NCBI RefSeq assembly: GCF_042453785.1
Contig: NC_091666.1
Span: 24,386,501 to 24,450,500, forward strand
Direction: 5' to 3'
DNA: 64,000 nucleotides
DNA from: Malus domestica
Lineage: Eukaryota > Streptophyta > Magnoliopsida > Rosales > Rosaceae
Positions 46,301 to 56,912 of this stretch are shown here, piece after piece. Under the pieces are notes generated by a model. It had not been told where the DNA came from, made no database searches, and saw only the letters and a program-made list of their open reading frames with translations. The first letter of the stretch is position 1; each line of letters begins with the position of its first letter. Made by a program: the position numbers and the translations under genes.

Positions 46301-47863
46301 CTTCTATTTCTTGTTATCTAGTTATCAGCTCAATATATATGGCATAGTGGCAATTATGAACAAACAAAAATAAAATCCTTAATAAACAGCTCTGATGCTC
46401 AGGGAAGGAAACAAATGTGGAGCTGCGATTTGTGAAATCATGCATATTAATACAGAAGCTAAGTCTCTGTCTCCTGACGAGGAGAAGATATTTTAGGTGT
46501 TCACAAGCCTGAAGCCACATATTATTAGAAGAAAGAAAAAATTTTAAGTTACCACATCAAATAAAACTCACTTGGAATTGTATCCACTTCCTGGTTGCAA
46601 TACCTCTGGTGCCATCCTGGAAAGCAAAACATAAATCCAAATCTCAACTACATGGATTAAAAAAGCAAGCAGTTTAACATGTGGTACCAAACAGGAATTA
46701 CGTAATAACTTCTGTGGCACTAAAACTTACCAGCACGGCGTTCCTACAAAAGTGTTTCTTGACCGTTGTCTATCAGCTGCCTCAAACATGCAAGCTGAAA
46801 CACCAAAATCGGCAAGCTTCACCGCCCCATTACTATCAAGTAATATATTTCCAGCCTGCAGCCAAGACATTAGCACAATCAAAAAGTGAGATCCTCACAA
46901 CAAAGGCATGAAAACAAAGCACAACGAATGATTAACCACAAAATGAAACAAACCTTCACATCTCTGTGAATATGACCTTGTTTATGAAGGTAAACCAAAG
47001 CCTTGAGGGTTTCCTTAAGAATAGAACCAATCGCCGACTCCTCAAACCCATCCGGATATGCGATTTTCATGAGGTGCAAACAAGAACCCTCTGCCATAAA
47101 TGGCATGATCACCCAAAGGTTTCTTGCAACGACAAATGAACAAAACGCCCTCACGACATTGGGATGATCTATTAATCTCATCGTCTGCGCCTCCCTCCGG
47201 ATATCCTCCTACGAAACAAAACAATCAGAAAACGGGTTACAAATCCACCACAGTATAAAAATAAAAAATAAAAATAAGAACTTGGGTTTTCTTCAACAGC
47301 ATTCATTCCAAAAAAATTACTTCAGCAACTAAGACAATAGCATTTGCAAAAGTTACGATTTGCGCTCATCCATAACGACGGTTGAGGATCATAACCATAC
47401 AGTCATCCAAATTAAATCCTACACCAATTCAAAAAACAAAAAAACAACAAAAAAAAAAAAAACAAAGCAAAAAACTTTCGATTGCTCACTAATTTCACAT
47501 TCTCGAATCAACAACTCAAGCATTCAAGTAAGAAATTGAAGTCCAATCTCAGAACAAAGCAAAGATCTTAATTCCAAATCAAATCTAGCTTCAATTAGCA
47601 ACCAAACAACTACAAATTATTCACAACAGTCATTGAAAACTACAAGATTTTGGGATTTAAAAAAAAATCGAAACTAGTAAGAAACTGACGAAATTGCTAT
47701 TGCACCGATCGAGATCCAAGCACTTGACGGCGACGACTTCATTGAAAGGGAGATAGATCGCTCTGTAAACCGTTGCGCTGGCGCCATATCCGACCTCTTC
47801 CAGAAGCTTGTAGTCGTTCGGATTCGCCGAGTGAAGCCTCGAATTGCTCCCCATCCTCCCCAT
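40359..47863 (-). CDS. STE20-type Ser/Thr kinase (SPS1/BLUS1-like)
   Basis: Cytosolic STE20/SPS1-like protein kinase, similar to plant BLUS1-like kinases; substrates unknown. Twenty-one exons on the minus strand, boundaries: 47863-47690, 47208-46954, 46855-46731, 46616-46572, 45598-45517, 45419-45351, 45156-44986, 44884-44819, 44653-44585, 44466-44401, 44252-43903, 43469-43333, 43219-43125, 43047-43009, 42931-42872, 41538-41437, 41327-41276, 41173-41118, 40873-40809, 40706-40655, 40412-40359. They join in frame to 727 residues. Kinase hallmarks: GYGASATVY (25-33), K47, HRD (139-141), DFG (159-161), then GTPCWMAPEV. After the kinase domain come an acidic run ([11 protein letters not shown]), a Ser-rich region, and a C-terminal coiled coil ([20 protein letters not shown]). 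Introns hold three transposons. A homologue of Arabidopsis At4g10730 by position; no symbol assigned. Confidence 0.93.
41901..42836. mobile_element. Mutator-like element with long inverted ends (kinase intron 15)
   Basis: About 0.93 kb between kinase exons 15 and 16. The left end (GTCCTTGATGTTTCGCCAAC onward) is repeated inverted at the right end (on the other strand CCTTGATGTTTCGTCAAC), and the match continues for about 170 bp through a CATGCTCAT and GTCCC block to GTGGGGACCATTT. The core is very C-rich. No transposase and no clear target duplication, so class assignment is by end structure only. Confidence 0.65.
42240..42285 (-). other. G-rich tract in the kinase transcript strand
   Basis: The plus strand has a C run of about a dozen, then TGG, then seven Cs and CCCC further on. 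On the kinase (minus) strand this is several runs of G, suitable for a G-quadruplex in intron 15 RNA or DNA. It lies inside the Mutator-like element. Confidence 0.5.
43499..43833 (-). mobile_element. Complete TRIM (miniature LTR retrotransposon) in kinase intron 11
   Basis: Two 112-bp LTRs, 43499-43610 and 43722-43833, bracket a 111-bp interior. Read on the minus strand, the LTR begins TGTT and ends ATCA; just after the first LTR comes TGGTATCAAAGCC, close to the initiator-Met tRNA primer site. The 5-bp flanks are identical: CTTAT at 43494-43498 and 43834-43838. No coding capacity. Both LTRs are nearly identical. It lies in the kinase intron between exons 11 and 12, in the same direction as the gene. 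Confidence 0.92.
45828..45850 (-). other. Second G-rich tract in the kinase transcript strand
   Basis: The plus strand reads CCCCCACCCCCCCACCCACCC near 45828-45848, so the transcribed kinase intron is G-rich here (runs of G separated by single T). It sits 20 bp from the solo LTR. Confidence 0.5.
45871..46226 (+). mobile_element. Solo LTR in kinase intron 4
   Basis: 356 bp from TGTTTATACC to GCATCAACA with a 5-bp target duplication CAAGT on both sides (45866-45870 and 46227-46231). It matches the LTR at 60253-60588 throughout, including TATTCTATAAAAGG and GTGTGGACGTAGCCCAAACC. No internal sequence remains, so it arose by LTR-LTR recombination. It lies opposite to the kinase gene's direction. 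Confidence 0.93.
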
Positions 47864-48619
47864 CTGCTCGAGGACTTGTGCTTCAGCTATGTCGTTTGGA
47901 GGCTACGGGCTCTGCGTTTCGATTGTATTACATGGACTCGTTGACCGCCATGAGAAGCGATTGAAGAGAAGCGAGAGTGAAGAAAGAGAGAAATTCGGAG
48001 CTGGATCTTGGCTTTGTGTTTGTGATGAGAGAGAAGTGATGACGTGGCTGAAGTGCCGAAGGGTGAAGGGGATGTCGAAACGTGGACGGATCATTAGGCT
48101 ATCTCTAACCGAGGGCTGGCCAGAGGGCTCGTTTTAGCCCTCTGATCCTCCAAGATTCCTCAAGATATTAATATTTTAATGAATAGTACAGGGACATATT
48201 GGCCTTCGTCTCCAACCGAGGGCCAAAGGATCAGAGGGCTGGTTTTAACTCTGTCACAAAAAACCGTCTACAACCGAGGGCCAAATGGCCATAAGGCCAA
48301 ACATAATTTATTATTTAAAAACTACAAAAAACCGTCTCCAACCGAGGGCCAAAAGGCCATAGGGCTAAACATAATTTATTATTTAAAAACTACAATTTAA
48401 ATTTAAATCTAACAGAAGCATGGAGTAGGCTTTTAAGTTTTATGTTGTTAAATGTTTTTAAAAATGTGTTAAATGTTTTTAAAAATGTTGTTTAAGTTTC
48501 ATGTTGTTAAATGTTTTTTTATGTTGTATAATTTGTATGTTGGTTAATGTTATTTAATGTTGTTTCATATTGTTTAATGTTGTTTCATGTTACTTAATTT
48601 AATTTAATGTTTTATAAAT

Positions 48620-48985
48620 GGCCTAGGAAGTTATAGGAAAAAAAATAGAATTGAAAAAAAATATGAAACAAATTTTGTGAAATAGAAGTTATAGGAAAAA
48701 AAATGGAATTTAAAAAAATATGAAACAAATTTTGTAAAATAGAAGTAATATGAAAAAAATATGAATCAAATTTTGTAAAATAGAAGTTATAGGAAAAAAA
48801 TAGAATTTAAAAAAAAATTGAAACAAATTTTGTGAAATAAAAGTTATAGGAAAAAAATGGAATTTAAAAAAAAATATGAAACAAATTTTGTAAAATAGAA
48901 GTTATAGGAAAAAAAATAGAATTTAAAAAAAAATTGAAACAAATTTTGTAAAATAGAATTGAAAAAAAATATGAAACAAAATTTG
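48620..48985 (+). repeat. AT-rich tandem array within Harbinger-like element 3
   Basis: About six imperfect copies of a 57-60 bp unit built from AGAAGTTATAGGAAAAAAA, GGAATTTAAAAAAA and ATGAAACAAATTTTGTAAAA. Unit lengths vary through the A runs. Confidence 0.8.
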
Positions 48986-49092
48986 ATTCATATGGTTTAG
49001 GGAAAAAAAAAGGGAAAAAAAGAAGTTTAAATTCATAAAAAAAAAAAAGTTAATACAACGGCTACTAGCCGTTATATTAAAAAAAAATCAAA

Positions 49093-49226
49093 CTATTAGT
49101 GTCGGTTATAACCGACACTAATAGTAATTAAAAATAAAAATTTTGCTTTAAATAACTATTACTGTCAGTTATAACCGACAGTATTAAACAATTCTTCTTT
49201 AATGCTGTCGGTTATAACCGACAGCA
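49093..49226. promoter_or_regulatory. Three long palindromes with inverted ACCGAC cores
   Basis: A perfect 32-bp palindrome at 49093-49124 centred on GTCGGTTATAACCGAC, an imperfect 24-bp palindrome at 49160-49183 (one mismatched pair) and a perfect 24-bp palindrome at 49203-49226. Each half holds ACCGAC, the DRE/CRT core recognised by CBF/DREB factors, except the one altered half of the second. The role is inference; they may instead be a fossil of transposon structure or able to form cruciforms. Confidence 0.5.
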
Positions 49227-49390
49227 ATAGGAAAACATTAAAAAAAAAATAGCCAGCCCTCCAGCCCTCTCTGATCCCATGGGGCCCTCCCAAATTCCAG
49301 AGCCCTCTGGCCTAGCCCTCGGTTGGAGACGGTTTTAAGGCTATTTTCGGCCCTCTGATCCTCTGGACCCTTCAGTTAGAGATGGCCTTA

Positions 49391-50446
49391 TATAAGGGAC
49401 GGCGGGAACCCATGCTTGTTTCTTTTGGCATTTTGGTAATTTTATTTATTTTTAATTAAATTTTTACAATTTTTTGACCGGGTGAGTTGTTGTTAATAAT
49501 TTTGTTGCTAATTATCCGTAATTTCAAATAAATCTTGATTTTTGGGAATTACAGTTTTGAATTAATTATTGTCTTTCTTAACGAAAAACAAAGAAGGTAA
49601 GTGGCCCTTTTACTACAGTAGTGAAAAGATGTTGAACTTTTATATGATAACGTAAGTTCAAATTTTGTCGGTAACTAATCTAACAAATTCATTGTTTGAT
49701 AAATAAAAAAACCGAAAAAACAAAAGGGATTTGCTGCTTTTCATTGATTATTAGATTAAATTGGTGGACTTTTCCATCATTAGATCATTAAATTTCTAAC
49801 TCACAATTATTGTCGAATGAGTAATGTTTTTTTTTTTTAGTACATCGATAGTTTTATATTAAAGGAAATGGGAGTTCAACAAAACTACATTATGAGTAAC
49901 CTAATTTGATATCAAATATGATATCAAATGAGTAATGTTACGTTACCACATATTTGTACCATCATTTAATCATCTCCTTTTAAACAACAAAAAGCCGAAA
50001 ACAAAATTGTCGGCAAGAAAACGAAAAATCGCAGGGATGAAAAGCCATGGTTCTGAGCTCCTTGTGTTTTTTTCAACCTTTTTGTGTCAGTAGAGTTGGT
50101 GCATGTAGAGATGGGAGAGAGAACAATTGTGGGGAATGAGGGATGAGATTGGGGTTGCGAGGATCAGGAATTGAGATGGTTTAATTCAAAATATATGAAA
50201 TTTAAAAACTCAATTTACTCATGTGGGCTTGTCCAACTCATACACCATCTAAGGTGGAATTAAATTGTGGTATAAAATTTTGGTCAAAGTAGCATTACTC
50301 TTCGGCTACCACATAAACCACATTTTCTATTTATTCGTAGTTGTCGAATTGAGGAAATCAAACATAAAGTGCATGATTAAATAAGAATGCATAAAAGGCT
50401 AAAAAACACAAATTTGAGATTACAAGTACAAATGTAAATACTCTTA
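49391..50446. other. Gene-free AT-rich stretch
   Basis: No gene or recognised repeat between the two Harbinger-like elements. Only scattered AT-rich sequence and short homopolymers are seen. Confidence 0.5.
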
Positions 50447-51313
50447 TAGCACTTTCACTGTGCTCTTTTTCCTTGTGGACAGACTCCATTTGCAATCCAA
50501 ACCCTCCCAAAGTGGTGACATCCCATTCCGGCAATTGGGCTGAGGGGGAGCCTGTGGGAGAGCTCAGGCACAAGTCCAAGGCACGAGCGCCTGAGGAGGA
50601 GTGATGCAAGTCTGACGTCAACCACGTTATAAAAAAAACTTGCGTCAGGCGCGTGCATAACATGGGCGCGTGGGGGACGTGTTATCAATAAGATTTCAGG
50701 CGATGGAGCCTGCGGTGCAGCCCACTAAGTAGCAATTGAATATGGACCGATTGATTTCCAGATCAACGGTCCAGATTTTTTCCATTTTAAACATTAAAAA
50801 ATAAGAAAAAGAAACAGAAATGTTTCGAGGGGACACGTGTCACAGTCTGGACTATGGGATTTCAATTTTTTTTTTTTTTTTTTGTAATTAGACGATTCAA
50901 CTTAATTAAGTTAATAAAAATAGTTAAAAATCCGGAAAAAAAAAATCTATAAATACCTTACCATTTTCTCCCACCTTACATCACATTTCAATATTTTCAA
51001 CAATTCTAAACATGAAAGGACATGTCGCTCGACAAAATTGGTTAAAAATCTTATCGAAATCTATCCATAAAAATTGTACTTTTAGAATAATGACATATGG
51101 ACGTGACAAGATCAGTTAAAAATCATATCTGAAATTAAAAAATATTATTTTTTAACATAAAAAATACTAATATTTTATTATCTATTGCCATGGCTATTCA
51201 GTTTAGGGGTGGAGATGCAAAATATAATTACTGTTCATTAAAGATAGTTACTATTCACTTGAGGGGATTGAATGCCTATTACCAAGGAGAGCTTTTACAC
51301 ACTGGAAGTGCTC
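50447..51313. mobile_element. Non-autonomous PIF/Harbinger-like element 2
   Basis: 867 bp with TTA flanks (50444-50446 and 51314-51316) and inverted ends: left TAGCACTTTCACTGTGCTC; right on the other strand GAGCACTTCCAGTGTG. It shares with the OPT-intron element the internal blocks TCAGGCGCGTGC, AAGATTTCAGGC and ACACGTG, in the same order. The two are members of one family that has diverged mainly in the middle. Confidence 0.75.
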
Positions 51314-52499
51314 TTAAATCACATCCGCCACTCTATAATAAGTTTTGAACAATTGCTAAAATGACAATTTAATTTTACAAAGTAAAAACTTAAATAGCTT
51401 TAGCTAGTGTGAGGTGCCACCATATACCAAGTCACAATCACAATAGCCAAAAATGCAAAACTCAAAGAAATTGACGAAGATCTAGACCAGTGATGGAGCA
51501 TGTGGTTTAATCCCGATTCAGTGTACAATCTTTTAGAGGTTCGTCAAATATTTATGCTCAAAATTCCGATTCCGTGTACAATCTCGAATGGACCAAAATA
51601 AAATAATATCTTCATATCTTAGTCATTCATCGTGTATCATACGGTCAAAAATTATTTAATTTTTTATTTAAAATTAAATACAAATAGTACCTGAAGAAAA
51701 TTAATCACACAATATACGATAAATGATTAAAATATAAGGATCCTTAAAATCTCCGCAACTTGAATCCGAAGAGGATCCTCTTCCCATGTTATATATTTAG
51801 GCACAAGGACAAAAAACATCAAATGGAGAATAAGTGATGTACTGTTTGTCTTGTATGTATCCTATTGGATTGTCAGCTCCTCAACTATTGAGCATGTTCA
51901 TGTGTTTGGGGTTTCCCACTTGCTCGTTGTCCCTTTCCTCGACCGAGATTGGCCTTACTCGTCTTGTCATTGTAAAGTTGGTCTTCTTGCCCATTTATTA
52001 TATAGAAAAATGATGTAAGATTTTCTCAAAAATGAAATTTTCAATAGATTTATTGACGTCTCATGTTTTTGGTACGATGCTTATGATTTTGATACTGAAA
52101 TTAATGTTAAACTATAAGAGGATAAAGAGTGTATGGAAAGTCTTACTTTCAAAGAGTCTCCTTAGCATTTTTGTATTATATATGCACAAAGAATATCATC
52201 AATTTCCCACTTAATTAACATTAATATTAAAAGAGCATCATAGAAGAAAGAAAATATTCATTAATGACTAGATCAGAGATATAATATAATTATAGTTTAG
52301 TGTTGATGTGTGTTTATTTCGTCAATTATTGTGATCAGCTGTCTAATGGAATGAATATAAATATTACCTGATGAAAACTGACTGCACGATTTACGATGAA
52401 AGAATATGATTAAAGGATTCTTTGGATCCTCACAAAGAGGATATGGAGATGATCCTCATTCAAATTATAAGACCGTCGATTATTAGTATTCTTATTATT

Positions 52500-52668
52500 A
52501 TTTTTGAACAAACGATGTTTTTTTAGTTAAGAGATAGAGAAGTAGGTTAAGCCTCACAATGGTTTGGTAATAATATGGTTCAAATTCACTTTTGAAGGGA
52601 ATTTAATCTAAAAACATCTTACTTACAAGTGAAGAAGAATACCACTAAATCATAGTACCAAGTGGCAA
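52500..52668 (-). mobile_element. SINE, copy 4
   Basis: Minus-strand copy. From the left: a degraded A/T-rich tail (TTTTTGAACAAACGATG), then GGTTAAGCCTCACAATGG, then GGTTCAAATTC, then CTTACAAGTGAAGAAGAATACCACTAAATCATAGTACCAAGTGG. This is the order of copy 2. Confidence 0.65.
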
Positions 52669-54376
52669 AACCGTCGATTAATCCGATCTCTCTACATGAG
52701 CAAATTTCACATCCTACTTTCTTTTTTTCTATTTTCATCATGCAATGTGGATTTTTAATCGGAACCGTCCCTTTTTTAAAGCTACCTTTAAAGATTATCT
52801 ACACACAAAAACTAACCAATTTGAAAATTATTCAATTATCTAATTGTTTTCAAATGAGCATTCAAGCCCAATGTTTTCACCAAATTGAATGACTAACTGA
52901 TTTTTAATTTGGAAAATTTTGTGCATGATATCGATCATCATATATAGTCATGTCCGAAGATAAGGCAAGGTCGTCAACTTTAGCCTTAAAGGCACTTGCC
53001 AAACGAAGAAGCTTTGCAAAAAGGTTATGATCCGTTTGGGGAAACGAAAGGTTATGTCTGTATGCATGATTGGAGAGATTTTTCAATGTACTCAGAATAT
53101 GAGACAGAATATCATATGATATTATACAATTCATCTAATTATATAATAATATATAATATTCTGCTCTGTATTTTCATGATACTAAAAATCAGGAAATTTG
53201 GAAAAATAATCAAAATTTGGTCCGTTTATAGAATTATAACTACCATTTTAAATTGTTGATAATTATAACCAAAAGTTGAATGAAAGTACGAATATACCCT
53301 TAATTACTAAATCCTCCTCTTTTGCTCTTTAACGGTTTAAGAACTAGAAGTGCTAGCTTGAGTTTTTTCCACAATCCTTGCATCCCCAAATTCCATCTGT
53401 GTTTCTCTTCCTAGCATACTCACACAATTCATGTACTATTTGATCAATATTAAACACTAATGCATGAATACCTTTCCTTATCTTTTCCTCCCCTGAGATG
53501 AGATTCTGGATCTTGCGTCTTCCAATACAACTTGCTAAAACTATGCCTTTTGTATTCTTCAATTCGTAAAAAAAATTGCCAGATCCATACCTTTTACATT
53601 CTTGGTCCATAAAAGGAACAAATTAATTAACCTGCAATTCATACAATTAAGTAAAATCAGAACAATACACTCGTTTATTTTATTTTTCTTAGAAAAACAC
53701 CAAATAAGCTTTAGATGTAATCATATTTGTTTTGAAAAAAAAAAACATTAAAAACAAAATAAGAGCGACATTCGAGAAACCCAACATAGAAGGTCGGTTC
53801 CAAAAAGTGGGTGTTTGAGAGTGATGTACTGCTACCCAAGAAACCTAACAACAAATTTAAGATCAACACAAAAACCAGCAATTATGTGTTTGATGTAGTA
53901 ATCACTTGGTTCAATTGCCTCTGAGTAAAGAGCAGTGTGGTGGTAGTGTTTCAACAATTGGAATAGAGATAAAGAGTTAAAGGCAACAAACACTAGAGCT
54001 CTTGAGGTAGGAGAAGAAGAGAGAGTTTTGACATACGGGTAATTAAGTCTTTTTAACTTCAATTTTGGCTAGTTTTATAAGACATAGAAAAGATAGGGTG
54101 TAGTTCATTAGATGGTTCTCAAAATGGTTATATTTCCAAATATCCCCCTAAAAATCTCTCCATAATTAAAGCCCATAGGATGAAAAAAGCACAAATAAGG
54201 GGGTGTTGGAATCTTCTAAAAGTGGATGAAACACTAATTGGTGTTAGTCCAACCAACTTCCCCACAATAGAGATTAAACCAGTGATTAGATTGAGTTGAC
54301 CCAATTCATTATCTTAAACGAAATTGATTCATTCTTTGAAAATTGGAAATCATCCCAACTATTCTTCAAAAGCCTT

Positions 54377-54617
54377 TAAAAAAAAAAACAAAAAACAAAA
54401 GATATTATCTACACTAAAGATGGACGATGGGCTTAGTCTTACAATCGGCTAACAATAATGTGGTTAAAATTCGTTTTTGACGAGAATCAAACATAACGGT
54501 GGGCTTAGCCTCACAATCGGCTAACAATAATGTGGTTAAAACTCGTTTTTGACGAGAATCAAACCTAAGACTCTGACTTACAAATGAAGATGAATACCAC
54601 TAAACCGTAATACTAAA
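54377..54617 (-). mobile_element. SINE, copy 5, with internal 72-bp duplication
   Basis: Same family and orientation as copies 2 and 4, but a 72-bp internal block starting GGGCTTAGTCTTACAATCGG at 54429 is repeated from 54501. This makes the copy about 240 bp instead of 175. The head ends ...ATACCACTAAACCGTAATACTAAA. Confidence 0.7.
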
Positions 54618-54744
54618 TAGTTCAAAAACCTTGTTTGGTGAAAAGATAATCATTTTTGTTTGTGCTTTACAATTTAACTCAACAAATTGTCCAAAATTAG
54701 ATTAGAAATTGACAAAACAAAAAACAAAAAAAACTAATTGGGCC

Positions 54745-55512
54745 TTATATTAATCTTCTGCGTGTTAAGCTTTTGGAAGAGGCTTTAGAAACAAAGTAGC
54801 CCACACCCAAACACATGACCCAGATCCCCACATCCACGGCCCATCTCACTCCTCCCATATCCATCTCCATCTCCCCCTCATCCTCACCATCCACGTCACT
54901 CCCCGTCTCCGAATTTCCACCGTCCGATCCACAGTTACAACAGCAGCCGTCCGATTCATCATCCACCTCTCCCTCCTCAGGGATCTCCTCCAACCGCTTG
55001 AACCCGCATTTCCGGTGCTTTTTCGTCTTTTTAACCACCATGCTCACTCTCTCATTCATCGCCACGTGTCCCTCCACCGCCACGCAGACCTCAGCCTCCG
55101 TGACCTCCGCCGCGACCCTCTCGCCCTCCAGCACGCACTTACACTCCAATTTCCACTCTTGCCCCTCGTCCTTCCTGAAAAGTCCCTTCAACACCTTCTC
55201 CTCCCTCAGATACACCTCGAACCGGATCCCGTCGCCGGCCTCGACCCGTTCCCTGGACCCGAATACCACCTCTCCTTCTCTCACCTTCACGTTCACGACC
55301 CGATACAGCGTCACAAACGCCGGCGAGTCGGGTCGGATCTTCGACCCGTCGATCTCAAGCTCGTTTTCGTTGATCCGTGGAAGATAAATAAGACTGAGCG
55401 ATTCGGGTAACGGTTCCCGGGTATTCAAACCCGAAAACCGCAGAAAAAATTCCCGAATCTTCAATCGGTCTCTGCGTGACTGGAATCCGTGGTAGTCCGT
55501 CGATCTACACAT
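54745..55512 (-). CDS. At1g01500-like plant protein of unknown function
   Basis: Single exon, 255 residues. I recognise it as a homologue of Arabidopsis At1g01500, whose database name (erythronate-4-phosphate dehydrogenase family) does not fit its sequence. Features: a charged N-terminus MCRSTDYHGFQSRRDRLKI, a conserved beta-rich domain (SLIYLPRINENELEIDGSKI, TLYRVVNVKVREGEVVFGS, FEVYLREEKVLKG), an acidic, Cys-containing linker (DGCCCNCGSDGG) and a C-terminal hydrophobic segment (WAVDVGIWVMCLGVGYFV), so probably a tail-anchored membrane protein. The frame is open upstream to 55656, but a TATA-like box lies between that Met and this one, so the start at 55512 is preferred. No function assigned. 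Confidence 0.82.
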   Translation of the reverse strand: MCRSTDYHGFQSRRDRLKIREFFLRFSGLNTREPLPESLSLIYLPRINENELEIDGSKIRPDSPAFVTLYRVVNVKVREGEVVFGSRERVEAGDGIRFEVYLREEKVLKGLFRKDEGQEWKLECKCVLEGERVAAEVTEAEVCVAVEGHVAMNERVSMVVKKTKKHRKCGFKRLEEIPEEGEVDDESDGCCCNCGSDGGNSETGSDVDGEDEGEMEMDMGGVRWAVDVGIWVMCLGVGYFVSKASSKSLTRRRLI

Positions 55513-55598
55513 CTTGAATTTTCGTAGTTTTAGCTGCGACCCGAATTTTTGACCCGAATGGAATTCAAGTACTTGATTTATAGATATGGAAAGCGTGG

Positions 55599-55610
55599 GA
55601 TTTATATAGT
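55599..55610 (-). promoter_or_regulatory. TATA box of the At1g01500-like gene
   Basis: On the minus strand ACTATATAAATCC lies about 90 bp before the ATG at 55512. It decides the start: the longer open frame would begin upstream of this box. Confidence 0.6.
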
Positions 55611-56769
55611 GGGGAGAAACGCGGGTCGGTTCGGATCTCCGGGGTAGGGAGCACACGGTTTATGGTGCTGACGTGGGGAAAACGACAAAGGGGCCGCCAA
55701 CAGGTTTTTTCTGCCTGCCGGGCTGAGAGAGAACGTAGTGGAATTTGCATGTGGGATGTTATCAGCTGCTTTGCAGGTTTTGTTACCAACATTTGGACCG
55801 TTGATTGCGTACAAGGCGGGAAGATGACGAGTGATGGACGTTGGGTGTGGGTTTTGTGAATTTTGAGAAGAGGGATTGAGGATTGGGTGGTTTGGGAGGT
55901 GAATGAATGGGGACCATGGTATGGTTTTTTGTCTTGGAGTGATTTTTTGGAGTATTCCTGTATAACATTTTTATTCAAACGAGTTGATGAAAACCGTCGA
56001 TTGTCGTTTACTCACAAAATTAAGACTATCACAATATATTTAGGACTCAATTTGTACCACGTTATAAAAATTGTGGAGTTTAAAGTGGTATAAGAGTTCG
56101 TAGGCACAATTTCCTTATGAGCCAGTTTTTAGGACGAGTTATATCAATGAAGTCTTAACAATTTGTATTAGAGTCAGATTTCATCACACAACTATGCTTG
56201 TTGGCTATCACACATCGCCTTGAGGGAAGAAGAAAGAAGAGTTTAAATAAGATTGTTCTCACTTCAATTAATACCGAGGTCTTCTGTGATAATATTTCAC
56301 ATCTGACGGATTAAGCATGAAGTAATTATCAAATTAAGGACAACATCGATGTTGTTGAAAGTGGAGCCCTCGACCCGCATCTTTGAAAATTCCACAACTC
56401 TCAAATTTTGATAGAGAAGCGATCTATAAGAGGTGGATTAGATGATTGGTATTATGCATTGGGCATATAATAGTCGACAAGTGAAGCGACCTCAAAAGAA
56501 AGAAAGAGGTACCGCCGGCGCCAAGTCATGCTTATTTTAGACAATAACAAGTTGTTGTCATTGAATAGTTGAAGAGCTGCCGGACGCTTAAGCCGACTTC
56601 TAGGAAATAGTTGTAGCACATAACCTTTCAGTTTGATGTTTGTAAGTATATCTTCCCCATAAATAAATAAAAAGAGGATAATGAATCTCTAATATTAGTG
56701 TATTATGTTTGTCACATTGTGTATAACATTGTGTATAATTGGATATTCTAGTTATATTATTAGCTCCAG

Positions 56770-56912
56770 GATAGTGCTATTTACACACATTTTTACTTCT
56801 CACACACCTTTATTAATTTTATTTATTATTTTTCTTCAGTTTATTTGATCTGATGGTTGGAAATTGAGTGGGGTGTGTAAGAAGTAAAAATGAGTGTGTG
56901 GATAGCATCACC
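56770..56912. mobile_element. MITE, GTGCTATCCACACACCC family, copy 3
   Basis: Starts GATAGTGCTATTTACACAC and ends GTGTGTGGATAGCATCACCC. The interior has the block TTACTTCTCACACACC and, inverted, GGTGTGTAAGAAGTAAAAAT, so the inverted ends extend about 45 bp. Confidence 0.75.

Larger units (their letters stand above)
48097..49387. mobile_element. Harbinger-like non-autonomous element 3, upstream of the kinase
   Basis: The ends are inverted (left GGCTATCTCTAACCGAGGGC; right on the other strand GGCCATCTCTAACTGAAGGG) with TTA flanks at 48094-48096 and 49388-49390. 1,291 bp, no transposase. It contains repeats of the CCAACCGAGGGCCAAA type, a roughly 57-60 bp AT-rich array at about 48620-48985, and three palindromes at 49093-49226. 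It begins 234 bp upstream of the kinase ATG, so it lies in or beside that promoter. Confidence 0.8.
51314..54744. other. Gene-free repeat-bearing region
   Basis: Holds two SINEs (52500-52668, 54377-54617). An open frame on the minus strand (about 53610-53353, 85 codons) has no family I recognise and no supported splice partner, so it is not called a gene. The remainder is AT-rich. Confidence 0.5.

Noticed and set aside
49093-49226. CRISPR-like spaced repeats (three similar palindromes)
   Set aside because: Only three units with unequal spacing and varied length, in a plant transposon; not a CRISPR array.
53353-53610. Minus-strand open frame of 85 codons with a Cys-rich end
   Set aside because: No family recognised, no splice partners and no promoter signs. 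It could be a gene fragment, but I cannot support it.
54815-55410. Plus-strand open frames (190 and 131 codons) opposite the At1g01500-like gene
   Set aside because: Ser/Pro/Thr-rich antisense shadows of the acidic protein; the minus strand has the conserved frame and a TATA box.
55513-55656. Upstream extension of the At1g01500-like protein to a Met at 55656
   Set aside because: A TATA-like box lies between that Met and the accepted start, so the extension would be upstream of the transcript.
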